This document shows positions 24,173 to 36,622 of a stretch of 64,000 bases of DNA, in pieces (position 1 is the stretch's first letter; each line of letters opens with the position of its first letter). Made by a program: the position numbers and the translations under genes. The notes beneath the pieces are model-generated. The model saw only the letters and a list, made by a program, of their open reading frames with translations, made no database searches and had not been told where the DNA came from. The DNA is taken from contig NQMI01000022.1 of NCBI GenBank assembly GCA_002270565.1, positions 310,001 through 374,000 on the forward strand, read 5' to 3'. The stretch comes from Stenocarpella maydis. Its lineage: Eukaryota; Ascomycota; Sordariomycetes; Diaporthales; Diaporthaceae.

Positions 24173-26148
24173 ATGGTATCTCAAAATGATGGCGATACCA
24201 AGGCGAAGAAGCGTCTTATCATCAATGCTTTCGTCGAAATGTGTGAGTCTGTCAGGATGTGAAGCTAAAGGGAAAAAGGATGCACCCAGGCCCCTGAGCG
24301 TAGGTCGAGGCCTCATATAGCGGCTTCCTGGATTCAACATAATATACTGCCCGCCCGGTTGCCATCGAGTCTTCTGCCAAGGCTGACAATGTATGTTCAG
24401 GTAGTGGCCATCAATCTCCAGGGTTATGGAGACATCCGGAAGATCGGTCGTGGAGATTCACAGATGTGGATCACTGGATTGAACTCGCAAAGCTACTGGA
24501 GGACGCCAAATTCCACGGCATCTTCATAGCTGATGTTCTCGGCGGCTACGATGTTTATAGACAGTCATTGGATCCAGCCGTCAGTAAGCAGCTTCCGAGG
24601 CCATTTTTAACTCGCTTGGGAATACCAAACTCCATCCCAGAGCCTATGTGTTAAATGCCATAGAGACACTGTTACCCGATCCACGCTGTTTCTGAATGAA
24701 ACTTCTGGGTTCTTTGAAAGCTGACTCTCAATGCTGCAGTCACCGGCGCCCAATGGCCCGTCAATGAGCCTTTGGCCGTGGTTTCTGCGATGGCTGCTGC
24801 AACTCGCAGTATCGGGTTTGGTGTGACGGTCTCGACGACCTATGAGCAACCTTACCATTTGGCTCGCAGGCTGTCTACCCTCGATCACCTCTCGAAAGGA
24901 AGGATTGGCTGGAACATCGTGACGAGTTATCTCGACTCTGCAGCACGCAATATGGGACAGAACCAGCAACCGCAGCACGACGATCGTTATGCGCAGGCTG
25001 AAGAGTACATGGAGGTCATGTACAAGCTCTTTCAGTCGTCCTGGCGAGACGACGCGGTGCAGCTGGATCGCAAGAATGGTGTTTACACGTCTCCCGAATT
25101 GGTGAGGCAGATCAACCACAAGGGAAGGTTCTTCACTGTACCAGGACCACACATTGTGCAACCAAGCCCACAACGCACGCCGCTTCTCCTACAAGCAGGC
25201 ACATCACGCGCGGGTAAGATATTTGCCGCCCAACACGCAGGTAAGCTAATGGCATTCTCTCTTGAGTGAATTTGGACACTGTCTGACAGTCGGTTTGTAA
25301 CCAGAGGCAATATTTGTCTCGGCACACTCCCCACAGGTGTGCGCGAAGAACATAGCCGAGGTTCGCCAACTCGCACGTGAGCGGTTCGGGAGGGATCCAT
25401 CAAACCTCAAAGTCCTAGCGCTTGTGACGCCTATTCTCGGTAAGACCGACGAAGAGGCTCAGGCGAAGTTGAAGGACTATCGGCAATATGCTTCTCACGA
25501 AGGAGCTCTCGCTCTCTTTGCTGGATGGACCGGTATCGACTTAAGCAAATACGGAGACGAGGAGGAGTTGCGCCAGGTGGAAAGCAACGCCGTGAGGTAA
25601 GTGTCAAGACTTGGCCAGTCAGGGGCTTCCCTGGCTGCAACCTTATAGCTTGTGCTGATCGCTGCAGGTCAACCGTCGAAGGGTATGCCAGATTCGCGCC
25701 CCGAGACTCAAAATGGACCAAACATACTGTTGCTCAACATGTCAGCATCGGCGGAAACGGCCCATTACTAGTGGGAACCCCTGCTGGGGTTTCAGACGCG
25801 CTGGAGTCGTGGGTGGAGGAAGCTGATGTTGATGGATTTAACTTTGTAAGTCGTAATACTTACAATTTTCGACTGAAAGATGATGAGAATAAGTTTTTAT
25901 CATCCTGGTGACTGACACGGCTGTAGGCATATGCCTTATTCCCTGGCTCGTTCAAAGACATCATAGAACTTTTGCTGCCTGAGCTTAAGGCTCGGGGACT
26001 ATTCTGGGATGGCTACATCGAAGGAGGCACTTACAGGGAGAATTTCTATAATGCACCAGGCCAAAAGGTACCTCTTGATGAGCACGTGGCCTCAAAGTAC
26101 CATTGGAAGGCAGGTGCCTCGGCCAGCGAGCATAAGATACCAGAGTAA
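24173..26148 (+). CDS. LLM-class flavin monooxygenase (NtaA/SnaA/DszA-like), 481 aa, six exons
   Basis: Predicted FMNH2-dependent monooxygenase of the luciferase-like superfamily, of the type that attacks nitrilotriacetate, sulfones or similar compounds; it needs a separate flavin reductase. Exons are 24173-24242, 24401-24583, 24740-25240, 25305-25596, 25668-25845 and 25927-26148; phases close. Typical family blocks are CSGHQSPGLWRHP, HWIELAKLLEDAKFHGIFIA, GAQWPVNEPLAVVSAMAAAT, GFGVTVSTTYEQPYHLARRL, GRIGWNIVTSYLDSAARN, GRFFTVPGPHIVQPSPQRTP and LLQAGTSRAGKIFAAQHAE, and near the C-terminus VDGFNFAYALFPGSF. Full family length. Intron 2 (156 bp) is related at its 3' end to an intron of the aldolase-like gene at 37.8 kb. 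Confidence 0.9.
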
Positions 26149-26368
26149 TGGCGGCAGCCGCTTGTTTTGTTTCTATCACGTGCGGACGACTACTTAACTA
26201 ATCTCCTCAGGTACCACCGATGTGTGGATTTGACCACCGATGGACGAGGCACCTATGGTAGTTTCTGGGTTTATACAGTCGGCGAATCAAAAGTGCCACC
26301 GTGAACAACAGGCGAGGATATAAATCCAACACAAGTCTGAGTCTAGGATGGATGTTTATATTAATATG
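26149..26368. other. 3' flank of LLM monooxygenase up to the copia target site
   Basis: Short spacer ending in the 5-bp target duplication ATATG (26364-26368) of the copia element. No gene seen. Confidence 0.5.
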
Positions 26369-26579
26369 TGTTGGCTGGGTCACGTATTGCAATACGATTG
26401 GGGGTTATGGTTAAAATTCTCTATCTAGGAGTAGTGGGTGTAGTGGGCGTAGCCCGCCAGCTATCTCGGGCTTATATAGAGGGTAGTGGTTGCTGAGTAA
26501 GCAACTACGTCCTCTGGCTACAGTATGGTGGCTGTAGCGCTAGCCCACCAGTGTGCTGTTGCACACTGCTATTGCTATA
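26369..26579 (-). repeat. Copia 3' LTR (left copy), 211 bp
   Basis: In element orientation this is the downstream LTR. It is almost identical to the copies at 33744 and 41965. Its terminal CCACA has become CTATA, two CpA-to-TpA changes that destroy the canonical TG...CA end. A purine-rich AAAAGAAAAAGA tract next to it (26588-26599 on the minus strand) is the likely polypurine tract. Confidence 0.93.
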
Positions 26580-27136
26580 CTGGCAGTCTTTTTCTTTTAC
26601 CAGCGACTGTCTCCTCCAAAAATATAAAAAAAGTCCCAGGCGTGGGGTTGAACCTATGCTCTCGTTATTTTAAGGAAAAACAAAAGAAATTACCGCATTT
26701 GTTACCAAATCCCTATACTACTGCTGCTTTTTGGCTGTGCTAGTCCCTTTGTTGAGTTCGTTACGTGTACCGTTGTGCTAAGTGCCCATGAAATACAGGC
26801 ACCCGGAAAGACCTGGTGTGTTATGGCGGTCTCTGCTTCCCCTGGAAGCTGAGAGCATATAATTGTATGGTCCGGCATAATGTAGTGCTATTCCTATATA
26901 AAATGTCCGCTCTTAATAATTTGCACTGCTTATTTGTTGTCTCTGGTACTTAAGGGTTGTAAAAGAAATGCGTGATAAGGACTTGTGATTCCTTCGCCTG
27001 TAGGCTATAGGTTGAATAAGGATTTGCCTGGAACTGGAATAATAATTGTCCGGATACCCTGGAACTGGAATAATAATTATCCGGCCTCCTGGACCCGGAT
27101 CTCTAGACCCCCTCTCCCCCTGACTGAGTGTTGACA

Positions 27137-30100
27137 ATTGGCTAAATTGGGTATAGTGCAGATTAATTGTCTTCTGGCGGCAGACATTAGCAATAGGGTT
27201 TGATGATAACTTAATCGGTAAAAGCCCTCTCCATTAGAGGCCAATATCAAGAGTTGGTGGGGGTAGAGGAAGTAGTAGTTGGGTTAGGTAGGGATTATAG
27301 TAAACAGCAATGAATGGTATATTGGAGCTAACTTCTTAGCAAATGCGTAGCAGAGCGTGCACTGTCCGATGCTGCTCTGGGTAAGTATGTAAAACATATG
27401 TTGAGCAGGAGTTGAGACCGCGAAATCTCGACTGGGGACGCTTGATACAATATAGCTGGCAACTTAAGTGCCTGTGGGATAGTGGTAACCCTTGTTACCT
27501 AAACTCTTAGTGTATAGGCACCACTATAAAAATCTTAGCTATAAGGTCTCACCCTTAGGATGGATTTGAACTATAGATTAGCTAACTATGTAGCTCCTTA
27601 GGGTAAGATGTAGGTAACTAATTGATGGGGATATGAAGTTTTGCTGGTTGCCGGTACTGTGTGATCCCTTTTTGTGTCTTAGGGTACTTGTTGACTGCCA
27701 TCTGGGGCTTAGGGTGGTGATGATTGGTGGTCCTCCCCCATGGGGTAGGGCGGCGTTGGTGTGCGTGGCTTTGCCGACCAAGTTGCGTTGGTTAGTTAAC
27801 TGCTGTAGGTTGTGGTCTTTGCTGGGCAAGTCAGCATATAGCTGTTCTTGCAGCAATTGTTGTGATCTCTTGTATGGTGTTTAGGTAGAGGAAGGGGTCA
27901 TTATCGCCAGCTGGCTACGGTCTATATATCCTTCCACCTTGATGATAAGGGTATTGTTGTTAATAAGGCATTCTAATGCCTTATTTGGGGTACTCTTCGT
28001 GAAGGCATCTGCTGGGTTATAGTCCCCAGCAATCTACCGGATCTTATGGATCTTATGCTTCTCGTATAACTGCCTTAATACCATTACATTAATCATAAGG
28101 CGCTTCTCTTTTATTATCCCTAGCTTGACCAGACACTCATATAAAGAGTAGGAATCTATATAGATGATAAGAGGGATCTCTGGTAGGTTTAAGCGCGTAG
28201 TAATTTGGCGGAGAGTAGCAGCTATTATAATCCCTATATTAAAGCTATTAACCATACTATAGATCTCAGAAGCAAGTATGCTATATGTAACCCTCTTGCA
28301 CTTGGTTAACGACCAATGGAGGATATTCCCGGTGATCTCCTATATAAATGGTTACTTAGCTTGCACTTTATTTACTAGAGCAATTATATAGCTAATCTGA
28401 GAACTAAGGTCCTTGTTATTGGTAAAAGATCCATTTATGAAGATCATTAACTTGGCTATTATGAGGTCTAGAGGAATATAATTAAGACTATAACTAAGGT
28501 AATCTGCTTGCTACTTTAGCTGCTTGTTTAACTTAATGCAGTCCTCTTCTTTGGGGTCTTGGATTTAAGCTGTAATAGAGAGGTCAAATGCTGCTTCCAA
28601 ATAGCAAATAGAAGCTAGATATGCTCCTCTTGCGTGCTGCTTCATGTACTATTGAGTGCAGTCCTTAGCTATACAGTTAACTGGCTGTATCTTTGCCCCT
28701 TGGCCCTTCTGTCTGAGATATATGATGCTATCGTGTGACATTATGATCTTTGTGCTATTAAAGTCTAGTAATTTCTTAGGAGTCAGCCTATCCTTTAGCT
28801 TGCAGCAGATCTCCTCCTCCTTAATCTTCTATTCTTCAAGCTCTAAAAAGGCTGGGGTATAGAGGGTGAGAGTATTATTAGTCTGCATGGCGGTAATACT
28901 AAAGATATCCTTACTACTATGGTTAGCTATTAAGAGGCATGGGTTGTATGCAGATATAATCATCCCTAGCTTCTTAATGTAGTACTTATAGTATGTGGCC
29001 CACCAGTGTATACCGGCTTCTATAACGCTATATAAGGGCTTGATTACCCTTATGATTGTGCTGGCTGGGTATTTGCCCCTTATTTTAGGGGGAAGGTAGC
29101 ATAGAATGGGCCTCTTAAGCGTGGATTTTGACTGTGGATAGGCCTGAGTAATATTATGGAGCTCAAGATGTAGTCCCTTAGTTATTAATGTAGGCGTAAG
29201 AGCAATGAGAAGTTGATAACTTGCACGTTATACTATTGGTAACTGTGTGAGGATCTCATGCTTTATAAGGTTACTAAATCCGGCAATAATGAGGCGGGAC
29301 TTCTCATATGGCTTCTTAGTTTTACCCTTAATCTCCCTAATAATGCGAGATTTAAAGATTTGGATTCCTCTATGCTTTTATTTATTGAACTGCTTGAACT
29401 AGAATACTCCTTAGCTGATTAGCTTGGATACTTTCTTATTATCTGACTCTTTAAAGGGGTTGCCTGGGGTGGTGATGATGCTGTCCCGGTAGAGCTTTAG
29501 AGCAAGCTTGTAGTTCTTAACTTCATGTGGGGTGAGGAATATATAAGCGGTAATCTTATCTTCTATATCATCAGTAGTAGTAGCGCTGTTGTTATCGTTA
29601 TCCGTGATAATAACTGCCTTCTTCCTGCTCTTGGCCCCCCGTGGCCGTCCTTATTATTGAGGGACTACTGGGTTAGGAATAGTTGGTATGGGGTCTGGCT
29701 TGAAGTATACTGGCTCCTCTAGGGTATTGTTAGGGTCTGGCAGATTAAGAGGTTCTTCTTCGTTACGATAGTATGGCTGTATAAGGGTTGACTGGAAGAT
29801 AACTGGTCCATTAGGAAGGTTGATTGTCATATTGTGGTTATTAATAGAGAGTAGTTTGTATGGGCCTTACTACTTAGTCTTTTCTCTCCATACCCGAACT
29901 TCGCTCTGGAGTGGTAGGCTTAAGACTTCTGATGTAACTGGGCCGTTCCTTGTATGTAATGCTTTGCTGATTTTGTGTGTAGCGTTAATTTTCCTGACCT
30001 CCTTTATTGCCTTTTGTACTGCCTTGGCTCTCTTTAGAGTAGATGGTGTAGGGGCTGAGTCCTCTGTTACACGCGGGTATGCTCTAAATATAAGGAGAGT

Positions 30101-33100
30101 TGGCATGAGACTGTCCGGGCCAACTGTGTTGTTGATCGCACTAAAGCTTGCCTATAGTATAGCTTCTTTGGTAAATGTGGTTGATAACTTGGTGTATAAT
30201 ATGTTAAAAGCCCTGCGCAAAGGAGCGTAATATTGCTCTACTTTGCTGATTGATTAGTATGCTTCTGCGGGTATTTATTTATATATAATCCCTATAATAT
30301 GTGTAATATTCTTGAACTCGCTGGAAGTAAAGTTAGTCCCTGCATTGAATATAAGACGGTCTGGGGGACCCATATATGTATCGATCTAGCAGCTCTATAG
30401 GGCTTCCCATGTATCTTTGGTGGAGAGAGAAGCCAAGAATCGTCCGGCTTGGAAGGAGGTGGCTAAGTTAATAACGTGTAGTATAGGGAGCCCTATTAAG
30501 TACATTATATCCATGATAACTTTATAGTTAAAGTTAATATCATTACAGAGGTTAAACTTGAATCTCTGGGGCGCGGGAGAGTGCATTTAGCAATAGTGGC
30601 AGAACTTGGTAATAGCCTCTAGTGCTGAGGAATTAATATTGTGGCTAGCGCCTGCTAGTAGCCGAGAGAGCCTCTCAACTGATAGGTGCCCAAATCGTCT
30701 GTGTAGTCACCATAACTCGGTCTCCGTAAGGAAGAGAACGGGGGCATTGCTGCCCTTATTAATATCTATAAGGAACTATGGATGTCCCTACTTCTAAGTA
30801 ACAGGAAACATCCTCTTATACTGCCAATTTGGCTTATATTATACGACTTCATTGGTTGTGTTCCGCACGAAAAGCGAGTGTGTATTTATGTCTTATATAT
30901 ATAAGAGGAAGGGGGTTAGCATCTTTATTATGTGGAACGTTAAGTTGCCGGCTGTTGTATTAACTATAGTTGCCCCTATTAACTGTAGTAGTTCTCCTGG
31001 CCTAAAGCGGACTGTTGCTTCTCCTGCGCGGGATATATCAAGAGTGATAAGCATAAGTTGCTGTAGCGCAGTATATTGGTTGTGCCCAATAGTGGAGTAG
31101 TTAGCTGCACTAGTATCTGGGAGAATCCCTTGGAAACGCTAACGCGAGTAGTTATCTATTGTGAAGACCTCCTTAATACTGCCGGCTCCTTCGCTGATCT
31201 TGGTATCGCTAGTGTTAACGTTATTCCCGCTAGTTATAGGGCCGGGGTCATCCTGGTCCTCCTCATTATCATTAATGCCAAAAGTATGGAGGAAGGCTTG
31301 GTCTACTAACCACGTGTAGTTTTCGCGGCTTTTAGCACTGCTAACAAACATACTAGTGCTTTCTTGATTGTTGCTCTTATAGTTAATGCCCTCATAGTTA
31401 ATAAGAAATAAGTAGAATTCCTCATCCAAGCTGCCGTATATATACATATATGTGCCCTTAGCCCTCTGGCGCTCTTGGAAGGAGTGATTTAATGACTAAT
31501 ACCCCTCCTTCTAGCAGATATAGCACCTTTTCTTATCTGGGGGGTTATCTCTCCTATGCCTTCTGTATGGGTAGTTATCTCCTCTAGGGGGTGGTTGGAA
31601 GTTGCCCTAGGGGCGATAGTTGCTTTAAGGACAGTAGTTGCCTTATCCTAGGGGGTATTGCCTACGTATAGAGCCTTATGAGTAGTTGCCTCTATACCGC
31701 CAGTCATTATTATACCAGCGGTCCAGGTAGTACTAGTCATTATTAGGGTGCTCAGAGTGATAAAAGTAATCATTACTAGGGTAATTAAAGTGCTCATTAT
31801 TACCCTAATCTTCCTCATCATTATAGTTGCTATCTAGCCAATCATTATTGCCTTGCCCTATAGTGTATTGCTGGGAGGGGCGCTGAGGTCCTAATGATGC
31901 AGTATAACAACGGAGCATATTATATGCTTTATTAGTAGTAGCTGGGGCTATCACCTTAATGTAGTAGAACTCAGGTATACCATATATTGCGCGTATGAGG
32001 TTATTATATAGTGGTTTATCTCTAAGTGCTCCTTTATAGCTAAGTATTCGGGTATATTACTTCATATTTTTAATTAGAATCTCTACTACTTCTAATGGGG
32101 TTTTGTTCTTATTTCTTTGCTATATTAATGTAAAAGTAGTAGTATTCTATGCAGTTAAATATACTCATTATCTGCCATCTGTATCAAATCATTGCTTGAG
32201 TTTGGCATATACTGTAGCGAAGGTGTCTCTATCTGTAATTAACTGGATATAAAAGTCCTTAGCCTTGCCCTTTAATATTATAGGTAATGCTGCCTAGAAG
32301 TAAGTAGGATATAGGTGATTGTTCTTATAGATATTATAAAAAAGATGAATCTTATTGTTAAGTACTTCATTTATTATCCCGGTAAACTTCTTATTATCCG
32401 AGTAGTATTTGGCCAAGTTGGCGGATATCCCTTTCTCTAATGGTATGCCATTTAGCAGCACTAGAGGGATTGTTGCATACTTCTTATAGGATACTCGGAA
32501 TTCTTCCTACTTGGGTGATGACTTGTAGCTGTTAGAGGTCTCAAAGGTATAGACGCCGCGTGGCTGATGGGATGGTGGTTGAGGTTTGGGTATAGCTGGT
32601 GCAGTAGGTTGCAGTATAGGTCCTTAAGTACTTAGGCCTATTCTCTAGTTGTTGCTTAATACTAGTGTATATCTTTTAAATGATCTATTATTATTAAAAG
32701 GGATATAATTACAATATCTCTTTAATTAAATCATCTATTAATACTAGTATTATGCAGATGCTGGGGCTTTTAATAGGGATTCTAACTCTAATAGTTCTAT
32801 AAAGGCCTTTGTATTATTATTAACCTGTAGGTATATCCCTTTACATTATAGCATCTTCTTGAGGGCTGAGAGAATATCGTAATGGACTACCTTAAATGCT
32901 AGTTCTTCCTAACCCTGGAAGTTATTCTTAAACTCCTTATAGATATCTTAGCTAGTGAGTCTTGCATATACTTAATAGCGCTATTGTACATAGGTACTTA
33001 GGTATATTATATATTATTTTGGGTTATTTAGGGCCTCTGGATCTAGGTTTATTCCCTATAGGTTGGTATTAAGACCTGATTTAGCAGTAGCTTCCTTAAG

Positions 33101-33743
33101 TAATATTTCCTTAATTATATCCTATAAGTTGATTAGGCTAAGACTAGTGGCACCCGCTGGTGCAGTTATTAATGCTGATAGCATAGGGGTATTATCTTTA
33201 CCAGCCATTATGATGTATGGGTTGTATAGTTGATAATAAGGGTGTGCTAGAGCAAAGTAGGGGTCAAATAAATAGTGATAAGAGGTAGTAAGTGTATAGG
33301 GGTAAGCTTATTAGCAGGGGGTAGTGAAGATATGCCGGCTGGTAGAGTTAACCTCGGTTGGTATAGCTGTTGCTAGGGTTGTTGCCGGTTGATTGCTAAT
33401 GTATGCTAAAGTAGTGATATCTTTAGCGTTATCTTCAAGAGTAGCAAGGGTTAGCAATGTTGTATAGTATCTATATTCTGCGGTTGCCTTCTGATGATAC
33501 TTAGGGCGTGATGGATGCGCGTTTAATGAAGATAGAGTATAGTATAGCGCATATAGAGCCCTCTTTGCCTTACAATGGGTAATAATAATATTATTGAAGT
33601 CCACTATAGTATCATTATGGAATCCGCTGAAGTCTCTTTAAGGGGCGGTATCGTTAGTACCATTAATATAGCCACTATTAAGCAGCAAAGGCCTGTCTCT
33701 TCAACCTTGCTAATCTGTGGTCGCTCTTGCAACCACTGATTAG
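27137..33743 (-). pseudogene. Degenerate copia gag-pol region
   Basis: This interior has no frame longer than about 140 codons. Recognisable minus-strand fragments include RNase H (LINVMVLRQLYEKHKIHKIR followed by a stop at a usual Trp), integrase C-terminal region, integrase core, GAG-pre-integrase and a gag start. Stops are overwhelmingly TAG. I could not place a clean reverse-transcriptase YVDD motif by eye, so that domain is inferred from position between integrase and RNase H. No functional product is expected. Confidence 0.85.
33710..33743. other. 34-bp inverted repeat at the primer-binding position of the copia element
   Basis: Directly against the inner edge of the element's 5' LTR, where a tRNA primer-binding site is expected, lies CTAATCTGTGGT then a 10-base loop then ACCACTGATTAG (33710-33743). 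The two arms pair at 11 of 12 positions. I see no obvious match to a tRNA 3' end. Confidence 0.7.
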
Positions 33744-33954
33744 TGTTGGCTGGGTTATGTATTGCAATACGATTGGGGGTTATGGTTAAAATTCTCTATC
33801 TAGGAGTAGTGGGTGTAGTGGGCGTAGCCCGCCAGCTATCTCGGGCTTATATAGAGGGTAGTGGTTGCTGAGTAAGCAACTACGTCCTCTGGCTACAGTA
33901 TGGTGGCTGTAGCGCTAGCCCACCAGTGTGCTGTTGCACACTGCTATTGCCACA
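33744..33954 (-). repeat. Copia 5' LTR (right copy), 211 bp, with TATA box
   Basis: In element orientation this is the upstream LTR and so the promoter. Read on the minus strand it carries CTCTATATAAGCCC at 33855-33842, a good TATA box. It keeps the intact GCCACA end but has TTATG in place of TCACG near the other end, again C-to-T type changes. It differs from the left copy at only about four positions. Confidence 0.93.
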
Positions 33955-33968
33955 ATATGTATTATATA

Positions 33969-35379
33969 CAGTGCGACCGAAAAAGTCTTGGGACACTCCC
34001 GCAGATCCCACCCACCCCCACAACCACCACCCAACTTCAACGACGCGTAGAATTACGAGGAAATTAGTTAAGGACTATTGACTTATATCAAATTACTCGT
34101 TAGAGTCTTCTGATTAATATTTTGTATAGCTTCCCCTGCATTTGCAGACCGCTTCCAATCTCCGCTCGAGTGATCGAATGATATTGTCAATCTTGCCCTG
34201 ATCTATTACTCACCACGCCGCCTTCATGCATTAACTAAAATATGCTATATTAGCCCCATTTTAAGTTAATTCCTATAGATTCAGGTATTATTTATTTATC
34301 TCTACTTTAATAAGCTTCCAGACGTTCTTAATCAGGTTTAAATTAGGTGACCATAAAGGCCAATCCATTAGAGAGATTCCATATGCTAGAATGAAGGATT
34401 GCACTGCTTCTATAGTATAAATTCGAGCGTTATCTTACTGGAAATCATATATCCCATTATAATAAGGAAGAAGGGCCTCTTGCAAGATCTTTAGGTATGA
34501 ATTTATAGTATATCTATTATATCTAGCCTCTAGATCTCTTTCTATCATAATAAGGTCACTCTAGCCACCTAACTAAATGGCACCCTACATTATTATAGAG
34601 ATTATGGGCTTTATATTAGCCTTTAAGTTGACTTTTTGCCTGTAATATCACTAGTTAGAGAAGCCCTAAACCCACTCTAAAGGTTTGGAGGGATGGTTCT
34701 GGATGCTGTACTTATTAGAGAAGATTGCCTGAGAGGGGGGATATTGTGAGTGGAGGAGGCGTGCAAGCTGATATTTTGGGGCAAACTTTAAACACCAACC
34801 CTCAGCAAACGCTCTATATCACAATACTATAACTTGGTCCAGTAATAGTGAAGCTTCTCATCTTCTTCTAATAAAGGTATCTAGCATGTAGCTTACTAGT
34901 AATTAATATAAACTAACTTTAAGGCGGTGTGAATTATATCATTAGATGCATTAATACCTAGCAACTTCTGGATCTTGCTATATAGTAAATGGTCTTCTCT
35001 AAGGATAAGCAACTTTAACTGGTGAATAGAGTGGTTGTTAAAGTATTTGGAACAACTATTATATAGCTTAGGAGAAATTTTCCCGTTATATTACTATTCA
35101 TCTTTCTTCTGATAGATTATTAACCTTGTAATGCTGGTTTCGCGATAAATTTGAGTTGGCGTTTTACCCTCTGCCAATGCGCTTAAAACTGCACCGATTT
35201 GAGCCGGAGTAAGTTCATAAGAAAACCCACGGTTTGAAGTTATCTCCCCAAGAAACGAGCGCTCGTGAGGAGGCATGGTGGTTGCAGGAGAGAAGATTGA
35301 AGTTTTGGGTGGGTGTGACGCGAAAACGCGTTTTGCACTGTGGGGACGCGAGTGTCCCAAGACCTTTTCGGCCCCACTG
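33969..35379 (-). mobile_element. Tc1/mariner DNA transposon, 1.4 kb, degenerate
   Basis: The ends are imperfect inverted repeats of about 32 bp (left CAGTGCGACCGAAAAAGTCT, right the complement of CAGTGGGGCCGAAAAGGTCT), both continuing as TGGGACACTC. A TA dinucleotide flanks each side (33967-33968, 35380-35381), the Tc1/mariner target. The transposase starts on the minus strand at ATG 35276 with a helix-turn-helix region (YELTPAQIGAVLSALAEGKT) and later shows MDWPLWSPNLNLIKNVWK near 34370-34320, the classic Tc1 MDWPxxSPDLNPIENxW block with the catalytic Asp replaced by Asn. Several stops interrupt it. It sits only 9 bp from the copia target duplication. Confidence 0.9.
35094..35276 (-). pseudogene. 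Tc1-type transposase, N-terminal fragment
   Basis: A 60-codon ATG frame encoding the DNA-binding helix-turn-helix head of the transposase before the first stop at 35094. The rest of the transposase continues in broken frames to about 34190. Changes such as Asp to Asn at the third catalytic position indicate an inactive copy. Confidence 0.75.
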
Positions 35380-36622
35380 TACCTGGCTAGTTACGGTCCG
35401 CATCTATGAGTCAGGATATAGCTGCTTAAATCACCAAACCTAAGGCTATGCTCTATAGTAGGATTTAGAAATTAGTTACTTAGTTTAGCATTTGCCTTAA
35501 TTAAAACTAATTAACTAAATTTATAAATTAGTTAATTAGTCTTAATATCTTTATATAGTAACTAATTAAAAATATTATTAATTATTCAAAACTTTTTTTA
35601 ACAACTTTTACAAAAAAAACTTTAAAAATAAGTAGTTTTTTTTTTAGTTATTAGTAGTTACTAATAGTATTTTTGGTTTTAGTTAGTAGAGTTAATTTCG
35701 AACCCTGTCTCACAGTAAGTAGTTACAACTCTCTGCCGGCATCTGCGTGTATTGGCGTGCAGCCCTAGACGGGAGCCGCCCCGCGGTGTGCTCCGCGGCT
35801 GCTACATGTTATTGTGCACTAGACATGGCCGTTCATACTGCTATACCTCGAGAACCGTACGATGACGTGCGCCTCCCTTTTATTTATCATTGCTTATTCT
35901 CTTGCGTAATCCCGTTTTTCCCGTCTGAGTTCCAGTCTCTTAGATCTCCTCCTTCACGTCAGTGTGCAGCTACTTACTTAGATTGGTCCTAGGCATTCGC
36001 TGAGGCAGGTATGCCCTGCTTGTCCTAGTGATCCAACCCAGCACTTAGCCAGCATCGTATTTCGTGTAGGCAGGCCCCGATAAAGGAAAGGTCCACAAGG
36101 GACACGTCTGTTTGGGCATCTCAATCTTAAATGGTTCAAAACATGAATAAATGTGAGGAAGTAGACGATTGGGCTGGCCAACCCAACTAGGTACTTCAGT
36201 ACACTGCATCCCCCACTGAGCGTGGAGACTTGGGGTGGGCGTGGCCCTGAACGGAACCCGCTCCTCCCACACTGCCACATCGCTCCCCAGGTTTTTTCCC
36301 CTTGCAAGGGAGCAAATCGAGGCGGGGTAATGGTTGGCAGCTCGAGCTGCCGGGGCCTTCCGGGCTTGTGACTGGTTACTGGCGCTGGCGACGTCTTGAC
36401 CTAGCCAGACGGGCGACTCCCACCCCTCTCCACTTTGCGCCCGCATCTCGTGGATACAGTAACAGGGACTTTTGTTTTAAATATTCCCGATATCTTTGCT
36501 TCACTTGGACACCCCGACAGTGTCCAATCAAGCCCTAAGCGGTGCGCTCAGTTGACTGACCCTGGACTTGCCTTTATCCAGCCTGACCACACCCAAGTAC
36601 CATCTGCTTGCCTGGAAGCAAC
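35380..36622. other. AT-rich spacer, then aldolase-like gene promoter
   Basis: Positions 35440-35690 are extremely AT-rich with repeated TTAGTTAATTA-type words, probably an older RIP-mutated repeat that can no longer be named. From 35700 to 36622 base composition returns to normal and this is the upstream region of the aldolase-like gene. No supported gene. Confidence 0.55.

Larger units (their letters stand above)
26369..33954 (-). mobile_element. Ty1/copia LTR retrotransposon, complete ends, RIP-degraded, 7.6 kb, minus orientation
   Basis: Two 211-bp LTRs (TG...CA) flank a 7.2-kb interior, and the 5-bp duplication ATATG occurs at 26364-26368 and 33955-33959. Coding order read on the minus strand is copia-like: gag start near 33209 (ATG GCT GGT AAA), a zinc-knuckle relic (KRCYIC) near 31520, GAG-pre-integrase (RRFGHLSVERLSRLLAG) near 30740-30640, integrase core (LHVINLATSFQAGRFLAS) near 30586-30395 and its C-terminal region (NGPVTSEVLSLPLQSEVRVW) to 29870, then RNase H with DYNPADAFTKSTPNKALE near 28050-27960. 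Every frame is broken, mostly by TAG codons where Gln or Trp is expected. TpA is strongly enriched. This is the expected RIP signature, so the element is inactive. Confidence 0.93.

Noticed and set aside
24607..25173. 188-codon frame antisense to the LLM monooxygenase
   Set aside because: Overlaps strongly conserved exons of a recognised gene on the other strand.
29820..30230. 136-codon plus-strand frame inside the copia element
   Set aside because: Antisense shadow of the integrase C-terminal region, which is recognisable on the minus strand.
35693..35715. TTCGAACCCTG, resembling a tRNA T-loop (B box) on the minus strand
   Set aside because: No matching A box, acceptor stem or cloverleaf around it.
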